Below, piece by piece: positions 49,844 to 59,880 of a stretch of 64,000 nucleotides of DNA. Within the stretch, counting starts at the first letter, position 1. Each line of letters opens with the position of its first letter. Source of the stretch: Bacteroidota bacterium (GTDB taxonomy: Bacteria > Bacteroidota > Bacteroidia > Sphingobacteriales > Sphingobacteriaceae). The translations under genes were made by a program, and so were the position numbers. Under the pieces are notes generated by a model. The model was not told the origin of the DNA. It saw nothing but the letters and a program-made list of their open reading frames with translations, and did not search any database. The stretch lies in assembly GCA_023450085.1 (NCBI GenBank), contig JAEXHI010000031.1, positions 186,001 to 250,000 on the forward strand, given 5' to 3'.

Positions 49844-50453
49844 CATGTACGCTCTCGACATCAAGCTCATCCTAGATGTACTATCGGCAATCAGCTGCCA
49901 GACGACTACCAAGCTCCTGTTTGGCAGCTGTTTCTCTGTCCATAAAGTCAAAAAAGGACAATTATATCTGCCTACAGCGGAACGGACAATGAATTTTTTG
50001 GCCGAAGGAATTCTCCATGAATATTTCGAAACCTCCCCTAAGCTAAGGCAACCAACAGAAGGACAGCACAGCTACGTGAAAAGCATCAGGTTCCATCACT
50101 CAGGCCTGTTCTTCCCAAGACTGCCCAATAACAATCATAGCACGGCCAGTTCCCATATTTCGGCACTCAGCCATAGTTTGGTGTATCGGTGTTCCTATGC
50201 ACAGATCATTGAGTGTTACAAAAGCACCCCAGAGATCGCCGACCTATTTCTGTACCTGTTGGATCAATGGACCCATAGGATCAACGAGGAGATCATCCTC
50301 CTGCACGAAGAACCAGCCCTGTTACGCTACCAAAAGTTTAGGGACCAAAATGATACCGCCAACCAAATACCACAAAAATTTATCGCCAGCTACCTACACA
50401 TCAGCCGTAAGCACCTCGGAAGGTTAAACCGGCAAATGCTCAAAAAAAGATAG
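49833..50453 (+). CDS. Crp-like regulator with C-terminal HTH
   Basis: A 206-aa protein with a barrel-like first half (HKVKKGQLYLPTAERTMNFLAEGILHEYF) and a C-terminal helix-turn-helix IPQKFIASYLHISRKHLGRL, as in Crp/Fnr proteins of Bacteroidota. The barrel is diverged. It is coupled to the upstream small gene and lies 4 bases before another Crp-like gene. Confidence 0.75.
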   Translation: MEPNMYALDIKLILDVLSAISCQTTTKLLFGSCFSVHKVKKGQLYLPTAERTMNFLAEGILHEYFETSPKLRQPTEGQHSYVKSIRFHHSGLFFPRLPNNNHSTASSHISALSHSLVYRCSYAQIIECYKSTPEIADLFLYLLDQWTHRINEEIILLHEEPALLRYQKFRDQNDTANQIPQKFIASYLHISRKHLGRLNRQMLKKR

Positions 50454-50457
50454 CTCC

Positions 50458-51045
50458 ATGGAATTCAAGAAAAAGAACATCAGCGAGCTCCTTAGCCTAC
50501 TGCGGGAGTGGATACCGATTACGGCCGAATTTGAAAAAGCACTTTACAGATGCATGGAGCTACAGCTGGTCAGGGCAAAAAATGAACTTACGATACTTTC
50601 AAAGGATATCCATTATGCCTGGTTCAGCGTTGACTGCTGGATTGCCGAATACCGGACCCTAACCAGTGGAAAAGAGGAAGTCTACACCATCTACGGTCCA
50701 AAGCAGATCTTCACCGACATCAACAGCTTTCTCACAGAGACCGCCTCCAACCACAAGTTCATGATCATCAGCGGCGAAAGACTGCTCAGCATTGAACGGA
50801 GCAATTTCCAATATCTGCGCAAATTCAGCGAGACCGCCCTGCTATTGGAACACTACATGCTCCAGCAATGGGAACTGGACAGATGGCATTCTGAACTGAT
50901 GACCTATTCCGACTATGAAAAAGTCAGCCACTTTGCCAAAAAGTATCCGATCAATGACCTTCCCGCCAAAGTTAGTTCATCCTTCCTTAGAATGACACCC
51001 TCTCGTTTCAGCGGAGCCAGACTACTCTTCAACAAAAACAAGTAA
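50458..51045 (+). CDS. Crp-like protein with diverged DNA-binding end
   Basis: A 195-aa protein of the same general plan (ISELLSLLREWIPITAEFEKAL; YAWFSVDCWIAEYRT) and a C-terminal VSSSFLRMTPSRFSGARLLF that resembles a weakened helix-turn-helix. It is probably the partner of the preceding Crp-like protein, since the genes are 4 bases apart. Signal and targets are unknown. Confidence 0.65.
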   Translation: MEFKKKNISELLSLLREWIPITAEFEKALYRCMELQLVRAKNELTILSKDIHYAWFSVDCWIAEYRTLTSGKEEVYTIYGPKQIFTDINSFLTETASNHKFMIISGERLLSIERSNFQYLRKFSETALLLEHYMLQQWELDRWHSELMTYSDYEKVSHFAKKYPINDLPAKVSSSFLRMTPSRFSGARLLFNKNK

Positions 51046-51233
51046 CTAAAAACCAATACATTATTATCCTTTCGGATATTTTTTTAATGAAAAATGCTGC
51101 TGAACTTTGGATAAACAAAATCTAAATAACCAGAAAGGAGGTTCGTGACAACGATCAACAAACCAAGAAAATTGGGCCAAGGACCCAAAGTGGCGGATAC
51201 CACTACACCGAAGAACAACCAAAAGATAAGACC

Positions 51234-51701
51234 ATGAACAGCACCAGTATTACAGGCAAACAACCATTTTACAAAAGGAACCAGACCAAGCAGTTCCTGA
51301 TCACGGGCATCACAGGACTTTGTATATTTCTCCTTGTCTACACCGCACAAGCAAAAATTGTAGAACATGACCAATTCTACAAAGGACTATTGAAAATCCC
51401 CTATTTAAAGGGATACGCCTTGATGATTAGTTGGCTGGTACCCGTCAGTGAACTGGCCATTGCCCTGGTAATCATTATCCCACAGGCCCAAAGAATAGGC
51501 TTATACCTCTTCACAATAATGATGAGTATCTTCACGCTATACATCGCGTCGATGTTACTTTGGGCGGAAAAAAGGCCCTGTCATTGCGGGGGAGCGATTT
51601 CATCGCTTACCTGGGAACAGCATCTGGCGTTCAATATCGGCTTTATCCTACTGTCCATCGTCGCAATCTACCTCCACAAAACCTACAACCGAAAACCATA
51701 A
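51234..51701 (+). CDS. MauE/DoxX-family membrane protein
   Basis: A 155-aa protein with four membrane segments and the conserved MauE-like features of Bacteroidota: a KIVEHDQFYKGLLKIPYLKG loop and CHCGGAISSLTWEQHLAFN. The Cys-x-Cys pair suggests thiol redox at the membrane. It is followed by the DUF6520-like gene after 28 bases and lies next to a TlpA protein, so a periplasmic thiol role for the group is likely (inference). Confidence 0.85.
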   Translation: MNSTSITGKQPFYKRNQTKQFLITGITGLCIFLLVYTAQAKIVEHDQFYKGLLKIPYLKGYALMISWLVPVSELAIALVIIIPQAQRIGLYLFTIMMSIFTLYIASMLLWAEKRPCHCGGAISSLTWEQHLAFNIGFILLSIVAIYLHKTYNRKP

Positions 51702-51729
51702 AAATTAAATAAATTAAAGAATTAATAAG

Positions 51730-52062
51730 ATGAAAAATTTAAAAAATTTAGCATTTGGACTGCTAGTTGCAGTGCTTGCGGTAGGTTTCAGTGCATTTAC
51801 CAATGCCGAAAAATCACCAACTAAAGTGGATACATTTTTGGTACAAGACGAACTTGGAAACTGGATAGTAAGGACAGTTGAGCCAGAGGCTATTGATTGT
51901 GCATCAGAAGATGCGAAACAATGTTACTACAAGGTGCTTGATGAGAGCATCCTGGGTCCAACTGACTTCACCGAAATGCAAATTGATAATTTTTTACAGG
52001 CGAATCCCGCTCAAATTGAAAATGGTCAACATTCGCAACCAGGATTATATACTGGTAATTAA
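51730..52062 (+). CDS. Small exported protein (DUF6520-like)
   Basis: A 110-aa protein with a signal peptide (MKNLKNLAFGLLVAVLAVGFSAFTNA) and a short mature part containing two Cys (DCASEDAKQC). It matches the DUF6520 type seen beside MauE genes in this group. Function unknown; the two Cys could be substrate for the neighbouring thiol proteins. A strong hairpin follows. Confidence 0.72.
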   Translation: MKNLKNLAFGLLVAVLAVGFSAFTNAEKSPTKVDTFLVQDELGNWIVRTVEPEAIDCASEDAKQCYYKVLDESILGPTDFTEMQIDNFLQANPAQIENGQHSQPGLYTGN

Positions 52063-52064
52063 TC

Positions 52065-52102
52065 AATTTATAGCAAGGTCAAAATTGACCTTGCTATAAA
52101 TT
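52065..52102. terminator. Bidirectional terminator
   Basis: A perfect 18-bp stem (AATTTATAGCAAGGTCAA and its complement) with loop AA, lying between convergent genes ending at 52062 and 52110. It should serve both. Confidence 0.85.
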
Positions 52103-52109
52103 GTCTAAA

Positions 52110-53612
52110 TCATAAATGAGTTAGTAAGAAATCTCTAAACTTTTTCGCATCAATCCTAGGATCTGGTGGATTTAAAGTAATAACCTTGCCTTCCTCCGAA
52201 ATAACCAATAGAGTAGGGAACCTGTTCACATTATAGTATGAAACTATATCGGAGGTTATGCCCTCCGCCAAAAGGTTGATTTCATCTTTGGAACTATATT
52301 GTTCAGACTTTAAGCTTTCTAGCCACAATTTTCTATATCTGTCCCCATCGATGCTGACAGTGATAAACACAACTTTTGGGTTCGACTTCAAACCTTCGAT
52401 AATTGGTTTCATTTTAGTAGCCATCACTATGCAATTGCCACACCCTGTGTACCAAAAGTCTACGACAACCACTTTGCCTTTATAATCACTTAACTTATGT
52501 AACTTACCGTACTTATCCGGGAGCTCAAATTCATATGCTATGCCTGTCCTATTATTTACAAGGTTTGTGAGTGCAGTTCTGTAAAGAGTAGAACGAGTTT
52601 GATTAACTGCTTCCTTTTTTACAAGCTCAAATTCCTCAGACTTAACTTTACTCATATAAAAATTGATCAGCATAACTTTATCTCTTATCACTCCCTCATA
52701 ATTTCTATTAATGGCGTGATATCTAGATAGGAACGAAGAGGAATCTGGATTTCCGAATGCTTCCTTGAAGGAGTACTCACGTCTGAACAAAACATCGCAA
52801 TATTTAAAAGACTTGGCCAAAATGTCTTCGGGCAAAAATTTATCATCAAACCTTTTTAAATAATTCCCATAAGCAACTCTTACTGCGTTTAATTGCTTTT
52901 CATCTACTTTTCCCTTAATGAACTGGGCTACATTAGAAAGCATCCCAGTTACCAAAGCACCATTGTAGTCAGCCCAAATATCAGCCAGCATGAGATTATA
53001 AATTTGATTGCTCAGGTTAGACCTATAACTTGTCAATATCTGTTTTCTCACATTAAATAACGAATCTTGATTAAGTTGATCTTTTTTGAAACCTTCCGTA
53101 TAATTACCTTTTCTCAATAATTCGCCTCTGATCATATGTTGTTTATGAAAAACATTGGCATTTTTGGATAAACTGAAAGCACATGCATATTTCTCACTTC
53201 CTTTTCCCTTGAACTCGACTTTTCCCTTATCTATTATAATCTTAATATCATCCTCCACTTCCATTAGAAAGAGAATTCTATCAAAGCCAATAATATTTTC
53301 GAATTGTTCTCCTTTTTGGTATCTGAGATAGATTTTCCCATAGTTGACAGGAGTAGATAATGGAATAGTAAATTTTGTGGCTCCTAACTTCAAGTTACCC
53401 GAGACTGTAATTACCTGCATATTATACTTGGTATTCATCCCATCCTTATAAATCTTAAATTCAACGGAGGGCTTCTTCAGAAAAAAGGTATCAAGTACAA
53501 CAATCTCAAACTTAGCAATAGGCTTAGTGATTGAAGTAATTTCTGATGCTGATATCGATTCAAAAGCAGAAAGGCACGCCATCATCAACAGATATTTAAA
53601 ATAGGTCTTCAT
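52110..53612 (-). CDS. TlpA-like thioredoxin-fold lipoprotein or periplasmic protein
   Basis: A 500-aa exported protein (signal peptide ends SISAS). The N-terminal ~180 residues are a DUF4369-like beta domain, the middle is helical, and residues ~345-500 form a TlpA/AhpC-like thioredoxin domain (YEFELPDKYGKLHKLSDYKG; active site FWYTGCGNC ~382-390; RFPTLLVI). It should reduce or oxidise thiols in the periplasm. It is the last gene of the SusC-SusD-TlpA operon, 32 bases after SusD. Confidence 0.88.
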   Translation of the reverse strand: MKTYFKYLLMMACLSAFESISASEITSITKPIAKFEIVVLDTFFLKKPSVEFKIYKDGMNTKYNMQVITVSGNLKLGATKFTIPLSTPVNYGKIYLRYQKGEQFENIIGFDRILFLMEVEDDIKIIIDKGKVEFKGKGSEKYACAFSLSKNANVFHKQHMIRGELLRKGNYTEGFKKDQLNQDSLFNVRKQILTSYRSNLSNQIYNLMLADIWADYNGALVTGMLSNVAQFIKGKVDEKQLNAVRVAYGNYLKRFDDKFLPEDILAKSFKYCDVLFRREYSFKEAFGNPDSSSFLSRYHAINRNYEGVIRDKVMLINFYMSKVKSEEFELVKKEAVNQTRSTLYRTALTNLVNNRTGIAYEFELPDKYGKLHKLSDYKGKVVVVDFWYTGCGNCIVMATKMKPIIEGLKSNPKVVFITVSIDGDRYRKLWLESLKSEQYSSKDEINLLAEGITSDIVSYYNVNRFPTLLVISEEGKVITLNPPDPRIDAKKFRDFLLTHL

Positions 53613-53644
53613 TTTTGATTCTTTAATTAATACAAATTGATTGG

Positions 53645-55042
53645 TTATCTAATATTTTGTTCAATTCCACTTGATAAAATTTCATCATCTGGAATAGGAA
53701 ATACCCACCTTGGATCATTAGGTGTTAGCTGGTAATTTTGACCGTTTACCCTACGGCTCAATGTGATATTACTCCCCTCCTTGTTAAAGCGTTTCAAATC
53801 TTGCCAACGGAGGCATCGCCAGATCAATTCCTTTCGGCGTTCTTGTAAAACTATACTTAGAGCTTCGGAGGAATTATGAGCAACTATGTTGATGAATGGT
53901 CTAGCCGGAGTAGTTGCATTAGCATCCCAACGCTTGATCAAAAGCTCATTGAGCTTCCCCATTGCTGATCCTATCTGGTCACGTCGGGCCAAACATTCTG
54001 CCTTTATCAAATGAATTTCATCAGTCGCCAACCCAGTGAATGGATACGTCCCAGCTCCAATGTACCCCCTCTTCCTAGTATAGGTATTGTCTGCTGCCTT
54101 ATCGAAATAAACCGCAAGCCGAAGATCGTTGGGTTCATATAGGGCAATAAGCTCTGCTGGAACTTTACCTCTAGAGTTTACAGAAGTACCTACAAACTGG
54201 CTATAAGAAGCAATGGTCGAAGTATTATAGATAAGTTCGTCATTAGTTGTGCTGAAGGGGGTAGTGGAAGTTTTACTGATTGTTTTATAGTCTATGAGCG
54301 TGCTGTAAAGATCAAGGCACTTGTCAGCATAAAACTCAGCACGCTCGTAGTTCCTCATATCCAAATAAATACGAGCCAGTAAAGCATACAGCGCAATCTT
54401 TGAAGGCCTATTAAGGTTTAGTGAAGGTCTTGAAGATGGCAATAGGTCTTCGGCATTAGCCAAATCAGAAAAAATCCTATCAAAACTTTGTTGCAATGTA
54501 GCTCTCGGCAAGATTTCATCTATACCCGCCTTTAATCTCAAGGGAATTCCCAAATCATTGTTGGCACTTGCTACATCATAAGGCTTGCAGAAACTTCGCA
54601 CCAGATCATAAAATGCATGGGCCCTAACGAACAACGCCCAACCCTTTAAATATTTTCCGTTCGGACTATTGGCTTCAGTATGTTTTTCTAATCCCTCTAG
54701 CACCGCATTGGCATAAAACACCTGCTTATAGATCACATTCCAATCTTTGATATCCACTACGCCATCGTAAATATCCTTTGACCAAACATAAGCGTTACGT
54801 TGCACCACATCACTAACTCCCATATAATTAACATCCGAAACGACATAGTCATCAGATGATAGCTCGGCAAGGCCGCCCGTAAACATCATGATGTTGGTGT
54901 TATCCAGTAACGCCTGATAATCCGCCAATGATTTTGGAAGCAGCATATCGGAACTCGGTTTTTTATCCAAAAATTTATCTTTATTACATGCGTATAATCC
55001 AAGAATTGCAAGGATGTATACAAATAATCTTAATCTTTTCAT
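53645..55042 (-). CDS. SusD/RagB-family outer-membrane lipoprotein
   Basis: A 465-aa protein with a lipobox (ILGLYACNKDKF, Cys19) and the SusD pattern: PSSDMLLPKSLADYQALLD, VIYKQVFYANAVLEGL, ARIYLDMRNYERAEFYADKC and an ending VFPIPDDEILSS. It caps the SusC transporter and binds the substrate. It lies 8 bases after SusC, same strand. Confidence 0.94.
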   Translation of the reverse strand: MKRLRLFVYILAILGLYACNKDKFLDKKPSSDMLLPKSLADYQALLDNTNIMMFTGGLAELSSDDYVVSDVNYMGVSDVVQRNAYVWSKDIYDGVVDIKDWNVIYKQVFYANAVLEGLEKHTEANSPNGKYLKGWALFVRAHAFYDLVRSFCKPYDVASANNDLGIPLRLKAGIDEILPRATLQQSFDRIFSDLANAEDLLPSSRPSLNLNRPSKIALYALLARIYLDMRNYERAEFYADKCLDLYSTLIDYKTISKTSTTPFSTTNDELIYNTSTIASYSQFVGTSVNSRGKVPAELIALYEPNDLRLAVYFDKAADNTYTRKRGYIGAGTYPFTGLATDEIHLIKAECLARRDQIGSAMGKLNELLIKRWDANATTPARPFINIVAHNSSEALSIVLQERRKELIWRCLRWQDLKRFNKEGSNITLSRRVNGQNYQLTPNDPRWVFPIPDDEILSSGIEQNIR

Positions 55043-55050
55043 TATTACTT

Positions 55051-58000
55051 TTAAAGGTTGCCCCTTAAACCAAAAGCTATGGTTCTGGGGGTTGGAATAC
55101 CCAATACGAAATCGGGATCTATATTTTGCTTAGTGGCTTTCCACAGGATACCCAGATTATTGACGTAGCAGAATATATTGAGCGATTTGAATGGCAGATT
55201 GCCAATCTTTGGAACAGTATATCCCAACCGAATATCACGAAGCCGAATATGATCCCCCTTTTCTACCAGCACATCAGAATAAGTATAGATACTTGTTCTA
55301 GCTCCATTACTCGGATAGATTAGGGCAGGGACATTTGTATAAAGTTCGTCGCCGGCTTTTTGCCAACGCTTGTCATAATCAGCCATTTCATAATTGGCAC
55401 CCCCACCGTAGAGTGCATCATTGCTCAGAGAGCGTCGTCTAAATACATGCCCGAATTTATAGGTTACATTGAATGAAAAATCAACTCCACCATAAGTAAA
55501 GGTATTGCGCAAACTACCAAAAGACGTTGGCACTACGGATCCACTATAGACCAATTCGGCACGATTTACCGAGTTTCTTATTGACGCATAATCCGTGCTG
55601 ATGTTGCCATTTAAATAACCTTGGGGATTACCAGTACCATTTAGGCCACCATATCTAAAGCTAAAAAGCGCATAATAGGGATAACCTTCCAATGGATTAT
55701 TATAGTTGGCTGACACAACATTAAAGTTACTACCGTTGCCGACATTGTAAATCATAACCTTACTATTGGAGTAGGTATACAACAAAGTAGTTAGCCATTT
55801 AAATTTTCCGTTCAGGTTAATCGAGTTGAACTCGATGTCAACTCCCTTGGTAAGAGTGTTAGCAGAGTTACCGGTATATAGTGATATGCCCGTTTGCGGA
55901 GCAATTGGACTATTTCCAATCAGATCTAAGCCTTTTTTTCTCCAGTATTCTATACTACCACTCAGCCTATTTCCTTTAGCAGCAAAATCCAATCCAAGAT
56001 TAAGGTTCTCGTTCTTCTCCCATCTTAATGAAGGATTGGGAGGATTCTGAATGGTAGCATATGTTGTATTGTAGATACCACCCGAAGTACTAGAAGCGGT
56101 AAGTAGAGCAGAGATACTATTATTGACATTTCCAGTATAACCGAACGTAGCCCTTAACCTCAATTGTGGCATCCATCCAATTTTATAAAAATCCTCCTTG
56201 TCTATAGACCAAGCAAGACCAGTACTCCACAATGGAATTCCCTTTTGATTGGTCGCTACGCCGAATATATTGGACTCATCTTTTCTAACGCTGAATGAAA
56301 GCGTGTAACGTTCATCATAGACATAAGACCCGTTGATATAGTAGGAAAGGAAGCGATTGGATGATTCTGTTTGTGTTGGATTGATAACAATCCGACTTGC
56401 CCCGGTGCCAAAAAAATGAGGAAAATTTAAGGTTGTATTTACTGCAACATTTTGATTTGTTTTTGTATCTACATTATACCCATAAAAGATATTACTATTG
56501 CTGTTGCTGGTATAATCCCGAATTTCCATACCTCCCAAGACATAAAACTCCCCTTTAGCTATCTTTCTATTGTAATTAAACTGAACTCGCCCATTATTGG
56601 AGTTAACCGATGAAGTATTCGTGCTTAGAATGCTTCCCATTGGCAAGGGATAGGTTACTGCGCCCGTAGAACTATTGATCTGAGTATATTGATTGATCAG
56701 GTTTCTAGTATAAAATGATTCGATCTCATTCAACCTGTTCATATCACTTAATCCTTTCCCATAGGTATAATAAGCAGCAACGTCCAAGCCGTCTAATATT
56801 TTGTATCTCAGCGAAACGTTCAGACGGTAATCGGTCAAGTTGGTAGTGGATTGATTGTAGCGATTCCTGAGTTCTTCCAACGGGCGAACTTCCCAGTTTA
56901 ACAGTTTTCCATTTCCAGCAATAGCTATATAGGAAGGTCTCAAATTTGTGGGAACTACCAGAGCATTACCGTTCTCATCTGCCAGTTGACTATAGGGGTA
57001 AGATAGATTATTGCTCGGCACTCCTACATTTTTACTATTCGTATAAATAATCCCTAAATTGAGTTCCAGTTTATTTTTTAGTAGATGATAGGTATTATTC
57101 GCATTGATTGTTGTTCTTTCATTGAAATTGCCAACGTTATTTGCCAAATTTCTGTCATGACCAGCTGAAACAAAATAGCTGTGGGTGTTGCCACCCCCAC
57201 TAATATTAGCCTGATATTGTTGATTAACGCTCTGCTGATATAGATATCTAAGCTGTTGCTGCCTGTAATCAAAATCCGATAATTGGCTTAATTGGGAAAT
57301 TTCTTCAGCTTGGCTAATCGTACTATTTCTTCTAGCCAACATAATCTCGACGGCGGGAGAAAGGACAGAGTAGCCATTATTGATCGTGTTGTTAAACGCA
57401 CCCTTATCGAACAGAAACCGTTCGACCTCCAAAAATTCGGACGAACTCAACTGCGGCGTATAATAGACATCAGGCTTTTCTCCTATGTTTACATTTGCAT
57501 TAAACCCAATTTTCGGAACAGTATTCAACTTTCCCTTTTTGGTGGTAATCACAATTACTCCGTTTCCAGATCTAGAGCCCCACACTGAAGCCGCCGCCGC
57601 ATCTTTTAAAACGGTAATACTCTCTACATCATTAGGATTTATATTTGCCAAATCTCCATCATAGGCAAAATTATCTACTATAATCAATGGTTCAGCATTG
57701 GAGAACAAAGTTGAACGCCCCCTAATCTCGATATTGCTACGTGGTGCGCCAATGCTGTTCCCTTTTGTAAAGATCAATCCATTGGTTACACCATCCAACC
57801 TGTCGACAATGTTGCTAGAAACTGAACGATTTAGTAATTCATTACCTATCTGCACAAAGCTTCCTGTAGCTCTTTCCTTAGGCAAACTCTGATAACCAGT
57901 ATTAACCACCTGTACTTCGTTCAAAGTATTTTCTGTAGCTGTTAAAAAGAGGGAGAGTTCATCTGATGTTGGAACTGGAAGGATATGTTCATAATTACTA

Positions 58001-58590
58001 TAACCTAAATATTGAATTAAGAGTTCATATTTACCATTCGGCAAATTCAACTCAAACTCCCCTTTGTCGTTGGTAACGACAGACATAGCGGGAGATTTCA
58101 CTTTTACAAGTACCCCGGCAAGTGGCTCCTTGGTTTGCGCATCAACCACTTTCCCTTTTACCTTTTCCTGCAATGTTTTTTTAGTTGGAGTTGTAATGGG
58201 AACAACTATAGTCTTTCTTTTAACCACAACAGTTTTATCAAACACCTGATAGGTAAGCGGCTGTCCTTTCAGACAAGCTTCCAATACAGTAATCAGATCA
58301 GCATTCTTAACATCGATTGTTACACGAGGTAAATCAGTCATATCCTTTTTCTCATACCAAAAGCCATAGCCAGTTTGTTTTCTAATCTCATGGAATGCTG
58401 TCTCTAAAGCAACGGACTTTAGGTTAAGGGTAACCTGCACTGCATTAGCAGTAATTGAGATAGAAAGAAATATGACGAGCAATAGAACTCGAAATAATGT
58501 AGGCGGCCTAAAGAAACGGCCTACCTGTCTGAAAATAGACAGGGACTGTTCATCCCCTGAATAGGAACGACAGTTATCAAAAAAAATCAT
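55051..58590 (-). CDS. SusC/RagA TonB-dependent transporter with STN domain
   Basis: An 1179-aa outer-membrane protein. Residues ~52-120 form an STN (signalling) domain (VALETAFHEIRKQTGYGF), so it takes part in FecR/sigma regulation. Next are a carboxypeptidase-like domain (GKVVDAQTKEPLAGVLV), the plug (NPNDVESITVLKDAAAASVWGS) and the beta-barrel with the C-terminal aromatic end. It imports an unknown nutrient with SusD. The start lies ~180 bases after the fecR terminator, a gap with the palindrome at 58634. Confidence 0.93.
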   Translation of the reverse strand: MIFFDNCRSYSGDEQSLSIFRQVGRFFRPPTLFRVLLLVIFLSISITANAVQVTLNLKSVALETAFHEIRKQTGYGFWYEKKDMTDLPRVTIDVKNADLITVLEACLKGQPLTYQVFDKTVVVKRKTIVVPITTPTKKTLQEKVKGKVVDAQTKEPLAGVLVKVKSPAMSVVTNDKGEFELNLPNGKYELLIQYLGYSNYEHILPVPTSDELSLFLTATENTLNEVQVVNTGYQSLPKERATGSFVQIGNELLNRSVSSNIVDRLDGVTNGLIFTKGNSIGAPRSNIEIRGRSTLFSNAEPLIIVDNFAYDGDLANINPNDVESITVLKDAAAASVWGSRSGNGVIVITTKKGKLNTVPKIGFNANVNIGEKPDVYYTPQLSSSEFLEVERFLFDKGAFNNTINNGYSVLSPAVEIMLARRNSTISQAEEISQLSQLSDFDYRQQQLRYLYQQSVNQQYQANISGGGNTHSYFVSAGHDRNLANNVGNFNERTTINANNTYHLLKNKLELNLGIIYTNSKNVGVPSNNLSYPYSQLADENGNALVVPTNLRPSYIAIAGNGKLLNWEVRPLEELRNRYNQSTTNLTDYRLNVSLRYKILDGLDVAAYYTYGKGLSDMNRLNEIESFYTRNLINQYTQINSSTGAVTYPLPMGSILSTNTSSVNSNNGRVQFNYNRKIAKGEFYVLGGMEIRDYTSNSNSNIFYGYNVDTKTNQNVAVNTTLNFPHFFGTGASRIVINPTQTESSNRFLSYYINGSYVYDERYTLSFSVRKDESNIFGVATNQKGIPLWSTGLAWSIDKEDFYKIGWMPQLRLRATFGYTGNVNNSISALLTASSTSGGIYNTTYATIQNPPNPSLRWEKNENLNLGLDFAAKGNRLSGSIEYWRKKGLDLIGNSPIAPQTGISLYTGNSANTLTKGVDIEFNSINLNGKFKWLTTLLYTYSNSKVMIYNVGNGSNFNVVSANYNNPLEGYPYYALFSFRYGGLNGTGNPQGYLNGNISTDYASIRNSVNRAELVYSGSVVPTSFGSLRNTFTYGGVDFSFNVTYKFGHVFRRRSLSNDALYGGGANYEMADYDKRWQKAGDELYTNVPALIYPSNGARTSIYTYSDVLVEKGDHIRLRDIRLGYTVPKIGNLPFKSLNIFCYVNNLGILWKATKQNIDPDFVLGIPTPRTIAFGLRGNL

Positions 58591-58633
58591 AAGTTTGTAG
58601 TTTAGGTTAAGTGATTAATTGAATTGTTGAACC

Positions 58634-58648
58634 GGTGTCCTAGACACC
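58634..58648. promoter_or_regulatory. Palindrome upstream of susC
   Basis: GGTGTC-CTA-GACACC, two perfect 6-bp arms, 44 bases before the SusC start. It could be an operator or part of an RNA hairpin in the leader. Confidence 0.4.
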
Positions 58649-58670
58649 TTCGATTGATCCCCCTAAAACC

Positions 58671-58696
58671 GCCGGAAGTGCTCGAACACCTCCGGC
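58671..58696. terminator. Terminator hairpin downstream of fecR
   Basis: GCCGGA ... TCCGGC with an inner GTG-CTCGAA-CAC stem and T/A-rich flanks on both sides. It lies 78 bases after the fecR stop on the minus strand. Confidence 0.75.
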
Positions 58697-58773
58697 TTTT
58701 TTATTTTGATGGGGAATTAATTAACTAGTACTAAATTTTCGGTCTTTACTTCATTGGCAAGTGCTTCTATTAT

Positions 58774-59880
58774 TTAAGGTTCAACAATTAGTTTCTTAGT
58801 CGGAGAGCCATTGGTTTCTATCCGAAATCTGATGTCGGAATAGGATAATATTTTAAGCAACACCGACAAGTTGGAATAACGGGAAACACTACCAGTAAAT
58901 ATACGGTTCGGTATTTCTCCCTTATACTCAACGTGAAGGTCGTACCAACGGGCTACTTCACTCAAAATATCGCTTAGGGAAGCATCCCTAAATTCTAGCT
59001 TACCATTTTTCCACGCCATGGTAAGATCCTTATCGGCAGGTTTTATATAGCTTCCGTCCCTATCTGCAACCAACTGTTCTAAAGGCTTTAAAACTTTCTC
59101 CCCATCTATGCCAAACGATGCTACACTTACACTGCCTTCAAGCAATGTGGTAATGGTGGCACCATTATCTCCGTATGCGTTCACGTTGAAATGGGTTCCG
59201 AAAACCCTGATAGATTGCTGATTGGAAGCGACCAGAAAAGGTCTTCTCCTATCTTTTGCAACTTCGAAATATACTTCTCCCGTAATGGCCACCCGACGCT
59301 CCTTCGCCCCATCAAAAGAAGACGGATAGGTAATGGATGAAGCCGCATTTAACCAAACCTTGGTTCCATCCTGTAACACTACCTGATATTGTCCTCCCTT
59401 AGGGGTCGAAAGGGTCTGCGACATTTGTGGTGTGATATTATTTTTAAGTTCGCTTCCATCCGAATAGTTGATCGATGTACCCACTACCATCAACCCATTT
59501 TTAGTGCCATTGAGTGCAATTGATTTTCCATCTCCAAAAGTCAATGTAGCACGATTTCCAATTGGAGAAACATCCTCTACTACCCTAATATTTTCCAGAA
59601 CTTGAAGATTTTCTTCCAAGCCCCAATGTGCAAACGCCATAATGGAAACCACCAAGGCAGCAGCAACGCTACTCCATATATATAGCTTTGACCAGCTCTT
59701 CCCCTTTATTGGAAGCTTAGCATATACTTGATCTTTAATTTCATCGATACGCTCTTGTGAAAGTCCCTTTTCCTTTTCGTTAAATTCAAGAAAGGAATGT
59801 TCCACCAAAGCCTTCTCAGCTTCTGTACATTGATCCATACGATATCTTACCAATAATTTTTCTAGTTCCAGATCAGTCAT
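58774..59880 (-). CDS. FecR-family anti-sigma factor
   Basis: A 368-aa protein from the ATG at 59880 (MTDLELEKLLVRYRMDQ). An N-terminal cytoplasmic sigma-binding part (~1-65) and one membrane segment (LYIWSSVAAALVVSIMAF) precede the FecR domain (LSTPKGGQYQVVLQDGTKVW, RRVAITGEVYFEVAKD) and a C-terminal DUF4974 domain (LEFRDASLSDILSEVARWYD). It receives the signal from the SusC STN domain and holds the ECF sigma factor. Confidence 0.93.
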   Translation of the reverse strand: MTDLELEKLLVRYRMDQCTEAEKALVEHSFLEFNEKEKGLSQERIDEIKDQVYAKLPIKGKSWSKLYIWSSVAAALVVSIMAFAHWGLEENLQVLENIRVVEDVSPIGNRATLTFGDGKSIALNGTKNGLMVVGTSINYSDGSELKNNITPQMSQTLSTPKGGQYQVVLQDGTKVWLNAASSITYPSSFDGAKERRVAITGEVYFEVAKDRRRPFLVASNQQSIRVFGTHFNVNAYGDNGATITTLLEGSVSVASFGIDGEKVLKPLEQLVADRDGSYIKPADKDLTMAWKNGKLEFRDASLSDILSEVARWYDLHVEYKGEIPNRIFTGSVSRYSNLSVLLKILSYSDIRFRIETNGSPTKKLIVEP

